The translations under genes were made by a program, and so were the position numbers. From an uncultured Actinomycetes bacterium (GTDB taxonomy: Bacteria > Actinomycetota > Acidimicrobiia > Acidimicrobiales > Microtrichaceae), in assembly GCA_903941145.1 (NCBI GenBank), contig CAJANQ010000003.1:1-9294 (forward strand): a DNA stretch of 9,294 nt, written 5' to 3'. Of the stretch, positions 1 through 6,080 are shown piece after piece (position 1 is the first letter of the stretch; each line of letters begins with the position of its first letter). Under the pieces are notes generated by a model that did no database searches, had not been told where the DNA came from, and worked only from the letters and a program-made list of their open reading frames with translations.

Positions 1-699
1 ACCGAGAAGTTCTACGACCTGACCGGCACGCTCACGTACCTGACGGTGACGGGGTTCGCGGTCGTGGCCATCGGCCGGTACGACGCACGGTCGCTCCTGC
101 TGGCCGGGATGGTCGCCGTATGGGCGCTGCGGCTGGGCACGTTCCTGTTCCGGCGGGTCATGGCCGCCGGCAGCGACGGCCGGTTCGACACGATCAAGCA
201 CGACCCGTCCCGGCTGTTCATGACGTGGACGCTCCAGGGGCTGTGGGTGTTCCTGACCCTGTGCGCGGCGGTCGCCGCCATCACTCCGCAGGCGGTCCGG
301 CCGCTCGGCCCGGTGACCTGGGTCGGACTGGCGGTGTGGGTCTGCGGGTTCGGCATGGAGGTCACTGCCGACCGGCAGAAGCAGGCGTTCCGGGCAGACC
401 CGGCCAACGACGGCGGGTTCATCCGCACCGGCCTGTGGGCATGGTCCCGGCACCCCAACTACTTCGGCGAGATCGTCCTGTGGACCGGCGTTGCCCTGGT
501 CGCCTCGGGCAACCTGGCTGGCACCCGGTGGGTCACGTTCGTGGTCTCGCCGGTGTTCGTGGCGCTGCTGCTGACCCGGGTCAGCGGCATCCCGCTCCTC
601 GAGCAGCGGGCCGACGAGCGCTGGGGCCTCGACGACGACTACGAGGCGTACAAGAAGGCCACGCCGGTGCTGCTCCCCCGCCCACCCCGCAAGGGCTGA
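1..699 (+). CDS. DUF1295 / steroid 5-alpha-reductase-like membrane protein (5' end outside window)
   Basis: The frame is open from base 1 (first residues TEKFYDLTGTLTYLTV) to a TGA at 697-699, giving 232 visible residues. The true start lies left of the window, probably only a short way, because the KFYDLTGTLTYL block is near the N-terminus in this family. Several hydrophobic segments are visible. The family hallmark follows: ADRQKQAF, then an FIRTGLWAWSRHPNYFGEI stretch (RHPNYFGE at visible residues 150-157), then a late SGIPLLEQRADERWG block. These motifs place it in DUF1295, related to steroid 5-alpha-reductases and isoprenylcysteine methyltransferases, which are integral membrane enzymes acting on lipid-like substrates. 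The actual substrate is unknown. The nucleotide GTG at 46 is in frame but is internal to the conserved region and is not the start. It converges on the MMPL gene 25 bp away. Confidence 0.88.
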   Translation, partial: TEKFYDLTGTLTYLTVTGFAVVAIGRYDARSLLLAGMVAVWALRLGTFLFRRVMAAGSDGRFDTIKHDPSRLFMTWTLQGLWVFLTLCAAVAAITPQAVRPLGPVTWVGLAVWVCGFGMEVTADRQKQAFRADPANDGGFIRTGLWAWSRHPNYFGEIVLWTGVALVASGNLAGTRWVTFVVSPVFVALLLTRVSGIPLLEQRADERWGLDDDYEAYKKATPVLLPRPPRKG

Positions 700-724
700 C
701 CGGTCGGTCCGGCCGAGGACCTGG
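700..724. terminator. Possible bidirectional hairpin in convergent gap
   Basis: The 25-bp gap between the convergent DUF1295 and MMPL genes holds an inverted repeat: GGTCC at 706-710 and GGACC at 717-721 around a 6-nt loop. It is flanked by a second potential pairing, GACC at 698-701 with GGTC at 723-726, which would lengthen the stem with an asymmetric internal loop. No T-run follows on either strand, so this would be a non-canonical terminator of the sort common in GC-rich actinobacteria. The assignment rests on position and symmetry only. Confidence 0.35.
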
Positions 725-3058
725 TCAGACCGGGTCGGACGCCTCGTCAAGCAGCTCGCCGAGCTCTGCCTCGAGCTCCTCGTGGATCAGGTCCGACGGG
801 CCCTCCACGTTCACGTTCGGCAGGATCTTGTCGAGCCAGGCCGGGAGCCACCAGTTCTTGTCGCCCAGGAGCTCCATCGTGGCGGGCACGAGCAGCATGC
901 GGACGACCGTGGCGTCGAGCAGCACCGCGATGGCCAGGCCGAAGCCGAAGATCTTGATCGAGCGGTTGTCCTCGAGCAGGAAGCTCCCGAACACGAAGAA
1001 CATGATCGCCGCAGCAGCGGTGATGACCCGTGCCGTCGCGGCCAGGCCGTCGGCCACCGAGGTGCGGCTGTCCTTGGTGCGCACCCACTCCTCACGGACC
1101 CGCGACAGCAGGAACACCTCGTAGTCCATCGACAGCCCGAACACGATGGCGAACAGCATCATCGGGAGGAACGGCTCGATGGGGGCCGGCTCCACGCCGA
1201 ACACGTTCTTCAGCCACCCCCACTCGAAGACCGCCACCATCAGGCCGTAGGCGGCGCCGATGCTCAGCAAGTTCATGATGACGGCCTTCAGCGGCACCAA
1301 CAGCGACCGGAACACGACCATGAGCAGGATGAACGACAGCGTCAGCACCGCTGTGAAGAACAGGATCAGCCGCTGGCCCAGGAACGTCGAGAAGTCGACG
1401 GTCACCGCGACGAACCCGGTCACCAGCACGTTCACCCCGGTGCCCTTGGTCGCCGCCGGCAGCACGCTGTCGCGCAGGTTCTTGACCAGCGCCGTCGTGG
1501 CGGCGTCCTGCGGCGCGGTGGTCGGGATCACGCGCCACTGCACTGCGGTCGGGCTGGCGGGGTCGTTGGGGATGGGGGGCGACACGAAGAGCACGCCCTT
1601 GGTGGCCTGCACATCCTGCTGCACGTCGGCCAGGTCGGCCGGTGTGGTGCCCTCCGGCAGCGTGGCGACCAGCAGCAGCGGGCCGTTCACGCCGGGGCCG
1701 AACCCCTTGGCCACCAGGTCGTAGGCGGTGCGGGTCGTCGAGCCGACCGGGTCGTTGCCCTGGTCGGCGAACCCGAGCCGCAGGCTGGTCACGGGGACGG
1801 CCAGCACCAGGAGCAGCACGGTGGAGCCGAGCGCAATGGACCACGGGTGGTTCTGGACCACACGGCTCCAGCGGTAGGCGAAGGTCTCACGGAGCGGCTT
1901 GGGCTCCCGACGCGGGACCTCCTTGCGCAGCGGGGCGACCGCGAACGTGGCCAGCAGGAACACCACGGCCAGCGGCAGCGCCACCAGCAGCGGCTGCAGC
2001 TTCAGGCCGGCGCCGAACAGGCCCAGGGCGATCAGGCCGGTGGCGATCAGGCTGCCCCACCTGGTGCGCTCGACCCGGTCGCCGACGAACCCGAGCAGGG
2101 CCGGGAGCAGCGTGAGCGAGGCCACCATGGTGACCGTCACGATGGTGGCCGAACCGACACCCAGGCCGGTCACGAACGACACGCCCATCAGCAGCATCCC
2201 GAGCAGCGACACGACCACGGTGAGGCCGGCGAACGTCACTGCCCGGCCCGACGTGTCGATGGCGATCGCGATGGACTCCTCGACGGTGTGCCCGGCGTGG
2301 AGCTGCTCCCGGTAGCGGGTCACGATGAACAGCGCGTAGTCGATGCCCACGCCCAGACCGATCATCACGCCGATCTGCGTGGCGAAGTCCGGCATCTTCA
2401 TGACGTTCGAGATCAGGACCAGCAGCGTCGAGCCCACGCCGATGCCGGCCAGCGCCACACCGATGGGCAGGCCCATGGCCATGACCGAGCCGAAGGCCAG
2501 CAGCAGGATCACGATGGCGAACGCGATACCGAGGAGCTCCGACGAGGGCGCCTTGACCTTGTCGAACATCTGCCCGCCGAAGTAGGTCTGCAGCCCGGCC
2601 ATCTTCGGGGCCAGCGACCGGACGTCCTCGGCCCACTTCTCGCGGTCCTTGATGTCGAGCCGGCCCACCTCGATCGGCGAGATGGCGATGGTGCCCTCGT
2701 ACCCGGGGCGCATCGAGACCTGCCCAGCGCCATCCTCGGCGAACGGGTCCTTGACCGTCGTGTTCTTGAGGTCGCCGACCTTGGCCAGGAACTCCGAGGC
2801 TGCAGCCTTCTCCTGCGGCGAGAACCCGTTCGAGGACCGGAAGACGATCGTGCCGTTGTCGCCGGCGCCCATCCCGTCGAACTCCTCCGAGAGGATGTCG
2901 AAGCCCTGACGGCTCTCGACGTTCGGCAGGTCGAACGTGGTCCGGAACTTGGGTCCCACTCCCCCGGCCAGCGCACCAAGACCCACCAGCACCACGAGCC
3001 ACGCAATGACGACGCGCCCGCGTCGACGACAGCACCATGCACCAAGGCGACTGAACAC
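725..3058 (-). CDS. MMPL/RND-family exporter, 777 aa
   Basis: A large integral-membrane transporter of the MMPL (mycobacterial membrane protein large) branch of the RND superfamily. Members use the proton gradient to move lipids or hydrophobic molecules outward; the substrate here is unknown. The architecture is a duplicated half. TM1 is at about 14-34, the first extracytoplasmic domain at about 35-172, and a TM bundle at about 174-325 contains GLGVGID-Y (234-241). TM7 is at about 405-425, the second external domain at about 426-558, and the last TM bundle at about 562-728 contains GLSMDY (641-646). D240-Y241 and D645-Y646 are the Asp-Tyr pairs expected in the proton-relay helices. Two additional hydrophobic stretches at about 335-376 lie in the usually cytoplasmic linker. 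The C-terminus (752-777) is acidic. The start is GTG at 3058; no earlier in-frame ATG or GTG was found close by. It lies 79 bp downstream of the DUF2157 gene on the same strand. No periplasmic adaptor or regulator gene adjoins it. Confidence 0.93.
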   Translation of the reverse strand: MFSRLGAWCCRRRGRVVIAWLVVLVGLGALAGGVGPKFRTTFDLPNVESRQGFDILSEEFDGMGAGDNGTIVFRSSNGFSPQEKAAASEFLAKVGDLKNTTVKDPFAEDGAGQVSMRPGYEGTIAISPIEVGRLDIKDREKWAEDVRSLAPKMAGLQTYFGGQMFDKVKAPSSELLGIAFAIVILLLAFGSVMAMGLPIGVALAGIGVGSTLLVLISNVMKMPDFATQIGVMIGLGVGIDYALFIVTRYREQLHAGHTVEESIAIAIDTSGRAVTFAGLTVVVSLLGMLLMGVSFVTGLGVGSATIVTVTMVASLTLLPALLGFVGDRVERTRWGSLIATGLIALGLFGAGLKLQPLLVALPLAVVFLLATFAVAPLRKEVPRREPKPLRETFAYRWSRVVQNHPWSIALGSTVLLLVLAVPVTSLRLGFADQGNDPVGSTTRTAYDLVAKGFGPGVNGPLLLVATLPEGTTPADLADVQQDVQATKGVLFVSPPIPNDPASPTAVQWRVIPTTAPQDAATTALVKNLRDSVLPAATKGTGVNVLVTGFVAVTVDFSTFLGQRLILFFTAVLTLSFILLMVVFRSLLVPLKAVIMNLLSIGAAYGLMVAVFEWGWLKNVFGVEPAPIEPFLPMMLFAIVFGLSMDYEVFLLSRVREEWVRTKDSRTSVADGLAATARVITAAAAIMFFVFGSFLLEDNRSIKIFGFGLAIAVLLDATVVRMLLVPATMELLGDKNWWLPAWLDKILPNVNVEGPSDLIHEELEAELGELLDEASDPV

Positions 3059-3112
3059 GGGGTCTCGCTTTCGAGGGGGGGGTGGGGGCGTCCTCCGACG
3101 CGGCAGACCCCG
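3058..3112 (-). promoter_or_regulatory. Folded leader directly upstream of the MMPL start
   Basis: Read on the minus strand, CGGGGTCT (3112-3105) is complementary to AGACCCCG (3065-3058), whose last base is the first base of the GTG start. Between them sits a perfect hairpin, GCGTC-GGAG-GACGC (3101-3088), with the Shine-Dalgarno-like GGAG in its loop. A C5-A-C8 tract follows, then a competing small hairpin CTCG-AAAG-CGAG (3075-3064) that overlaps the outer stem by two bases. No normally spaced Shine-Dalgarno sequence precedes the GTG. Such a fold could control translation initiation, or could just reflect GC-rich sequence. Confidence 0.35.
3075..3088. repeat. Homopolymer tract G8-T-G5
   Basis: The + strand has eight G, one T and five G in a row, which is C5-A-C8 in the MMPL leader, 17 to 30 bases before the GTG start. 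It is the longest homopolymer run noticed in the window. Such tracts are prone to slippage and to sequencing or assembly error. It is outside any predicted coding sequence, so length changes would affect the leader and not the protein frame. Confidence 0.9.
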
Positions 3113-3137
3113 GTAGTTCAGTCCCTCCGGCGCGGAA

Positions 3138-4187
3138 TCACGAATCGGCAGAGGGTGACATCGGTCGCCGGTGCTGCTCCGACCTGCGGCGGGTCGACGC
3201 CACCCGGAGCGCCACCAGCACCAGCACCACTCCGCACACCAGCAGCGCCAGCGGCGCGCCGATGGAGTCGCCGAACCACTCGAACATCAGCTGTGGCAAC
3301 GAGGTGAAGAGCGCGAACGCCCCCATCAGCAGCTCGAGCGTGGACCGGTCGACCACGCTCAGCCCCATGAGCGCGACCGCACCGACGACCACCAGCGCCG
3401 TGCCCGCCACGGGCCAGACCGACGAGATGGCCTGCGCCCCCGCGTAGGCGGCGACCAGCCCCGCCACGGTGCCGGCCAGCGCCGGCTCCAGGACAGGGAC
3501 GCGGGCCTGCGCGAACCACGCCAGTCCGACGGCTGCCACCACCGTCCCGATGGTCGCGGCCGACTCGATGCCGGACTGGTACATCGTCGCCGCCACCAGC
3601 CCGGTCGTGGTCCCGACCATCGCCAGCATCTGCAGGGACCGTCGCTGCAACGCCCACGCCAGCACCGCGACCGGCGCCACCACGCCGAGCGTGACGGTGG
3701 TCGACGCGCTGGGCGACAGGTCGGTGCCCTCCGCGCACACCAGGGCGACAAAGGCTGCAGTGCCGCCGCAGGCGAGCAGCCAGAGGACCGAGGCCAGACG
3801 GCCCAGCGGGCCCGACCGGGCCCGGAGGAACCACCCCGCCGCGGCCGCGGCAGCGGCCGGCACACCGATGAGGACCAGCCGGCCGGCCAGAGGCACGTCC
3901 TCCCAGGTCTGGCCCAGGATCCCCATGACCGCGGCCACGATGAGCGCCGCCCCCAGGTACGCAACGACCTCGACCGCCAGCGCGGTCCGGCCGGGAGCGC
4001 CGACCGGCCCGGGCGCAGCTCCGAGCGGGGCGGCCGTGGGTGGCCGCAGCGCCGTCACGGACCCGTCACCCGCCTCGAAGGCCAGGATGTACCGGGCCTG
4101 TTCCTGGCTGATCAGACCGGCGGACACCCAGACGCCCGTCTGGGTCCGCAGGCCGTCCGGTCGGAGGTGCTGCGTCGAGGTCGCCAT
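3138..4187 (-). CDS. DUF2157-like polytopic membrane protein, 349 aa
   Basis: The N-terminal soluble part (residues 17-40, TGVWVSAGLISQEQARYIL) has the Trp/Gly-Leu-Ile/Gln pattern that opens DUF2157 proteins. After an Ala/Pro-rich linker (45-68), about nine or ten hydrophobic segments run from 70 to 330, followed by a short basic, Ser-rich tail. No catalytic motif is visible and the function of the family is unknown to me. I chose ATG 4187 (MATSTQ). A GTG two codons upstream is equally possible, while the much longer open frame beyond it runs antisense through yccF and is rejected. No Shine-Dalgarno sequence is well placed, and a TACCAT hexamer just upstream suggests leaderless transcription. 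It lies 71 bp after yccF and 79 bp before the MMPL gene, all on the minus strand, so co-transcription is plausible. The DUF2157 label is moderately sure; an inner-membrane location is sure. Confidence 0.75.
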   Translation of the reverse strand: MATSTQHLRPDGLRTQTGVWVSAGLISQEQARYILAFEAGDGSVTALRPPTAAPLGAAPGPVGAPGRTALAVEVVAYLGAALIVAAVMGILGQTWEDVPLAGRLVLIGVPAAAAAAAGWFLRARSGPLGRLASVLWLLACGGTAAFVALVCAEGTDLSPSASTTVTLGVVAPVAVLAWALQRRSLQMLAMVGTTTGLVAATMYQSGIESAATIGTVVAAVGLAWFAQARVPVLEPALAGTVAGLVAAYAGAQAISSVWPVAGTALVVVGAVALMGLSVVDRSTLELLMGAFALFTSLPQLMFEWFGDSIGAPLALLVCGVVLVLVALRVASTRRRSEQHRRPMSPSADS

Positions 4188-4193
4188 ACGCAC

Positions 4194-4199
4194 ATGGTA
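4194..4199 (-). promoter_or_regulatory. Possible -10 hexamer for a leaderless DUF2157 transcript
   Basis: On the minus strand, TACCAT matches the actinobacterial TANNNT -10 pattern and lies six bases before the ATG at 4187. Transcription would then start on or next to the start codon. No convincing -35 box was found at normal spacing. The alternative is that the gene is simply co-transcribed from yccF. Confidence 0.3.
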
Positions 4200-4232
4200 C
4201 GCATCGCAAACACCTTCGTGCCGGGTGGAACC

Positions 4233-4246
4233 GGCGCCCGGGCGCC
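4233..4246. repeat. Perfect 14-bp palindrome between yccF and the DUF2157 gene
   Basis: GGCGCCCGGGCGCC is its own reverse complement. It lies 12 bases after the yccF stop, in transcript order, and 45 bases before the DUF2157 start. As RNA it could fold into a 5-bp stem with a CCGG loop and act as a weak terminator of yccF. As DNA it could be a dimeric regulator site. A neighbouring CCGG-N6-CCGG pair (4222-4235) adds further symmetry. Confidence 0.6.
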
Positions 4247-4258
4247 CTCGGCCTGGTC

Positions 4259-4654
4259 CTAGCTGTAGGGCTGGTTGTTGACGCCGGGGACGACCCGACG
4301 ACCGAACGGCCAGAGGCCCATGAGGCCGATCTTCACCGACTGCCAGGCGAACGGGATGCCGATGATCGTGATGCACAGCACCAGCGCCGTCGTCACGCTG
4401 GCGAGGAAGATGCCCCAGCCGAACAGCACCAGCCAGATGATGTTGAACACGATCTCGAGGAACCCGTCGGACCCGTTGTCCGAGACGATCTCCTTGCCGA
4501 ACGGCCACAGGGCGAACCCGGCCAGCTTGAAGGCCTGGATGCCGAACGGGATCCCGATGATGGTGATGCACATGATCAGGCCGGTGACCGCGTAGCCAAG
4601 GGCGAGCCAGATGCCAGCGAACACGAGCCAGATGATGTTGCCGATCGTCTTCAT
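4259..4654 (-). CDS. yccF: YccF-family inner-membrane protein, 131 aa
   Basis: This is a small membrane protein made of two copies of the YccF domain. Residues 6-57 and 71-122 align without gaps at an offset of 65: each opens with NIIWLV, carries a CITIIGIPF core and ends in LWPFG plus a basic or acidic turn. The expected topology is several short membrane helices with the WPFG motifs at the interface. E. coli YccF has the same two-domain layout; its molecular role is not established. I chose ATG 4654 (MKTIGNIIW) because the family begins with M-x-T-I-x-N-I-I-W. An in-frame ATG at 4672 would add six residues and is possible. It is the only gene here ending in TAG. It is divergent from pcm and is followed by the DUF2157 and MMPL genes on the same strand. 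Confidence 0.9.
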   Translation of the reverse strand: MKTIGNIIWLVFAGIWLALGYAVTGLIMCITIIGIPFGIQAFKLAGFALWPFGKEIVSDNGSDGFLEIVFNIIWLVLFGWGIFLASVTTALVLCITIIGIPFAWQSVKIGLMGLWPFGRRVVPGVNNQPYS

Positions 4655-4687
4655 CCCGACAGTGTGACCCATGCCCTGCAGTTCTCG

Positions 4688-4701
4688 CCGACATTGGTCG
4701 G
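4688..4701. promoter_or_regulatory. Inverted repeat in the divergent yccF/pcm intergenic region
   Basis: CCGAC at 4688-4692 and GTCGG at 4697-4701 flank a 4-bp ATTG spacer. A further half-site, CCGACA, occurs at 4656-4661. The element sits in the 69-bp space between the two divergent start codons, where a shared operator would be expected. No clear -10 or -35 boxes were recognised on either strand, so function is inferred from location and symmetry only. Confidence 0.35.
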
Positions 4702-4723
4702 GCGGCGGGCGCGACAGTTGACC

Positions 4724-5386
4724 ATGGCACTACTCGGCGGTCCCCCGGCGTCCCACCTGCAGCGGCGGCTCATGGACCAGCTCCGCGCATCGGGCCTGGT
4801 GACCGACTACCGCGTGCTCGACGCCATGGCCGAGGTCCCACGCTCGGAGTTCGTGCCCCCGGCCCACCGTGGTGCGGCCTACGACGACGTCGCACTCCCC
4901 ATCGGCCACGACCAGACGATCTCCCAGCCGCTCGTCGTCGCGCTCATGACCCAGGCGCTCGAACTGCAGCCGACGGACCGCGTGCTCGAGGTGGGGACCG
5001 GGTCCGGCTACCAGGCTGCCGTACTGCGCCAACTGGCCGACCACGTCGACACGGTCGAACGGATCCCGGCGCTGGCGGAACAGGCCGCCGAGATGCTCGA
5101 GGAGCTCGGCGTCGACCGCGTGTCGGTCCACACGGGCGACGGCACCCTGGGCTGGCCGGACGAGGCCCCCTACGACGCCGTCGTGGTCACCGCCGGCGGA
5201 CCGGAGGTGCCGCCACCCCTGCTGGCACAGCTGGCCGACGGGGGTCGGCTGGTCGCACCGGTCGGCCCGCGCCACGCGCAGGAGCTGGTCCGGGTGCGTC
5301 GCCACGGCGACCGCACCGTGAGCGAGGACCTGGGGCCGGTGGCGTTCGTGCCGCTGCTCGGCGAGGCCGGCTGGCCCGCCGCCTGA
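4724..5386 (+). CDS. pcm: Protein-L-isoaspartate O-methyltransferase, 220 aa
   Basis: This cytosolic enzyme transfers a methyl group from S-adenosylmethionine to the alpha-carboxyl of L-isoaspartyl residues, starting the repair of spontaneously damaged Asp/Asn sites in aged proteins. Diagnostic blocks, in order, are the substrate-side YDDVALPIGHDQTISQP (53-69), SAM-binding motif I VLEVGTGSGYQAAVL (87-101), the following acidic DTVERIP (109-115), motif II PYDAVVVTAG (149-158), motif III GGRLVAPVG (173-181) and the C-terminal FVPLLGEAGW (208-217). The length is normal for the family. I prefer ATG 4724; the frame is open back to 4664, but those 20 extra residues look unlike the family and would overlap yccF if its start is at 4672. 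No strong Shine-Dalgarno sequence is visible. It stands alone on the + strand, divergent from yccF and convergent with the redoxin gene. Confidence 0.93.
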   Translation: MALLGGPPASHLQRRLMDQLRASGLVTDYRVLDAMAEVPRSEFVPPAHRGAAYDDVALPIGHDQTISQPLVVALMTQALELQPTDRVLEVGTGSGYQAAVLRQLADHVDTVERIPALAEQAAEMLEELGVDRVSVHTGDGTLGWPDEAPYDAVVVTAGGPEVPPPLLAQLADGGRLVAPVGPRHAQELVRVRRHGDRTVSEDLGPVAFVPLLGEAGWPAA

Positions 5387-5390
5387 GCAA

Positions 5391-5422
5391 CGCTCCCCCG
5401 CTCCCCCGCTCTCCCGCTCTCC
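5391..5422. repeat. Four tandem copies of an 8-bp unit
   Basis: Two copies of CGCTCCCC are followed by two copies of CGCTCTCC with no gap, starting five bases after the pcm stop. The C-to-T change at the sixth base is shared by the last two copies, as if a two-copy array had been duplicated after mutation or copies had been homogenised in pairs. The array is pyrimidine-only on this strand except for the G in each unit. It lies in the 100-bp convergent gap. Confidence 0.9.
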
Positions 5423-5443
5423 GAAATCTGGCTCCTCGTGGCG

Positions 5444-5457
5444 ACTGGGCAGCCAGT
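5444..5457. terminator. Small hairpin between convergent pcm and redoxin genes
   Basis: ACTGG (5444-5448) and CCAGT (5453-5457) form a perfect 5-bp stem around a GCAG loop. Its place between two convergent stops would suit a bidirectional terminator. The stem is short and there is no T-tract on either side, so confidence is low. Confidence 0.3.
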
Positions 5458-5486
5458 TCCGTCCCCAGAACGGCCACGACGGGCGG

Positions 5487-6068
5487 TCAGCCGAAGTAGT
5501 CGGGGGCCTGGCCCGGCCGCCACTTGATGTTGCAGCCCATCGACGGCCACTGGTCGTCGTCGACCGGTGCGCCGGCCAGCACCGCCTCGACCGCCGCCTT
5601 GAGGTCGGCACCCGTCACCGGCGCGTCGTTGCCGGGCCGTGAACCGTCGAACTGCCCCCGGTACGCCAGACGGAGGGCGGCGTCGAACACGTAGAAGTCC
5701 GGGGTGCAGGCCGCCCGGTACGCCTTGGCGACGGCGTGGTCGTCGGTGTCGACCAGGTACGGGAAGTCCCACCCCCAGCCCCGGGCCGCGGCGGCCATCT
5801 TGTCGGGGGCGTCGTCGGGGTAGGCGTCGGTGTCGTTGGACATCACGCCGAACACCGCCACGCCCTTGGCCCTCCAGCGCTGCGTCAGGAGCCCCACCTC
5901 ACGACCGAGGTGCTTGACGTACGGGCAGTGGTTCGACATGAACATGACCACCGTGGCGGGCGCACCGTCAGCCTCGGCCAACGAGTGCAGGGCGCCCGAC
6001 GGGTCGGGCAGCGAGAAGTCCGGGGCGACGGTGCCCAGCGGCAGCATGGTGGAGTTGACGGCGACCAT
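5487..6068 (-). CDS. Peroxiredoxin/thioredoxin-fold redoxin, 193 aa
   Basis: A cytosolic thioredoxin-fold protein of the AhpC/TSA-redoxin group, probably reducing peroxides or thiols; its exact substrate is unknown. The N-terminal G-x-x-APDFSLPD (12-22) is the redoxin entry strand. TVVMFMSNHCPYVKH (39-53) places C48 at the helix start where a peroxidatic Cys sits. The usual CXXC pair is absent because the +3 residue is Val51. CTPDFYVFD (121-129) supplies a second Cys followed by the cis-Pro loop, and GCNIKW (178-183) holds a third, C179. This N-H-C-P-Y-V and GCNIKW combination is typical of peroxiredoxin-like proteins often labelled 'thioredoxin family protein'. No signal peptide is visible. 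The start is ATG 6068; a GAGG sits only one base upstream, so ATG 6047 (codon 8) is an alternative, though its spacing is poor. It lies 26 bp after ftsX, probably in the same transcript. Confidence 0.85.
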   Translation of the reverse strand: MVAVNSTMLPLGTVAPDFSLPDPSGALHSLAEADGAPATVVMFMSNHCPYVKHLGREVGLLTQRWRAKGVAVFGVMSNDTDAYPDDAPDKMAAAARGWGWDFPYLVDTDDHAVAKAYRAACTPDFYVFDAALRLAYRGQFDGSRPGNDAPVTGADLKAAVEAVLAGAPVDDDQWPSMGCNIKWRPGQAPDYFG

Positions 6069-6080
6069 GGCCTCAGTCTG

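Noticed and set aside
3100..3137. tRNA-like or riboswitch-class signature near the GGTAGTTCAG stretch
   Set aside because: The short match resembles a tRNA D-arm, but no acceptor stem, anticodon arm or T-arm can be drawn on either strand, and no known riboswitch core was recognised.
782..3307. 841-residue + strand open frame across the MMPL gene
   Set aside because: It is the mirror of a GC-rich coding region: composition is dominated by His, Arg, Gln, Gly and Asp, with no domain pattern. The opposite strand encodes a clear MMPL transporter with intact motifs.
4664..4723. Upstream start for pcm at 4664
   Set aside because: It would add 20 residues unlike the family and run into the yccF start region; ATG 4724 gives a normal-length enzyme.
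4188..4730. N-terminal extension of the DUF2157 gene to a 530-residue protein
   Set aside because: The extra 181 residues run on the same strand but out of frame through yccF, whose family motifs are unmistakable. The extension is low in complexity and has no family match, and a family-like N-terminus begins near 4187.
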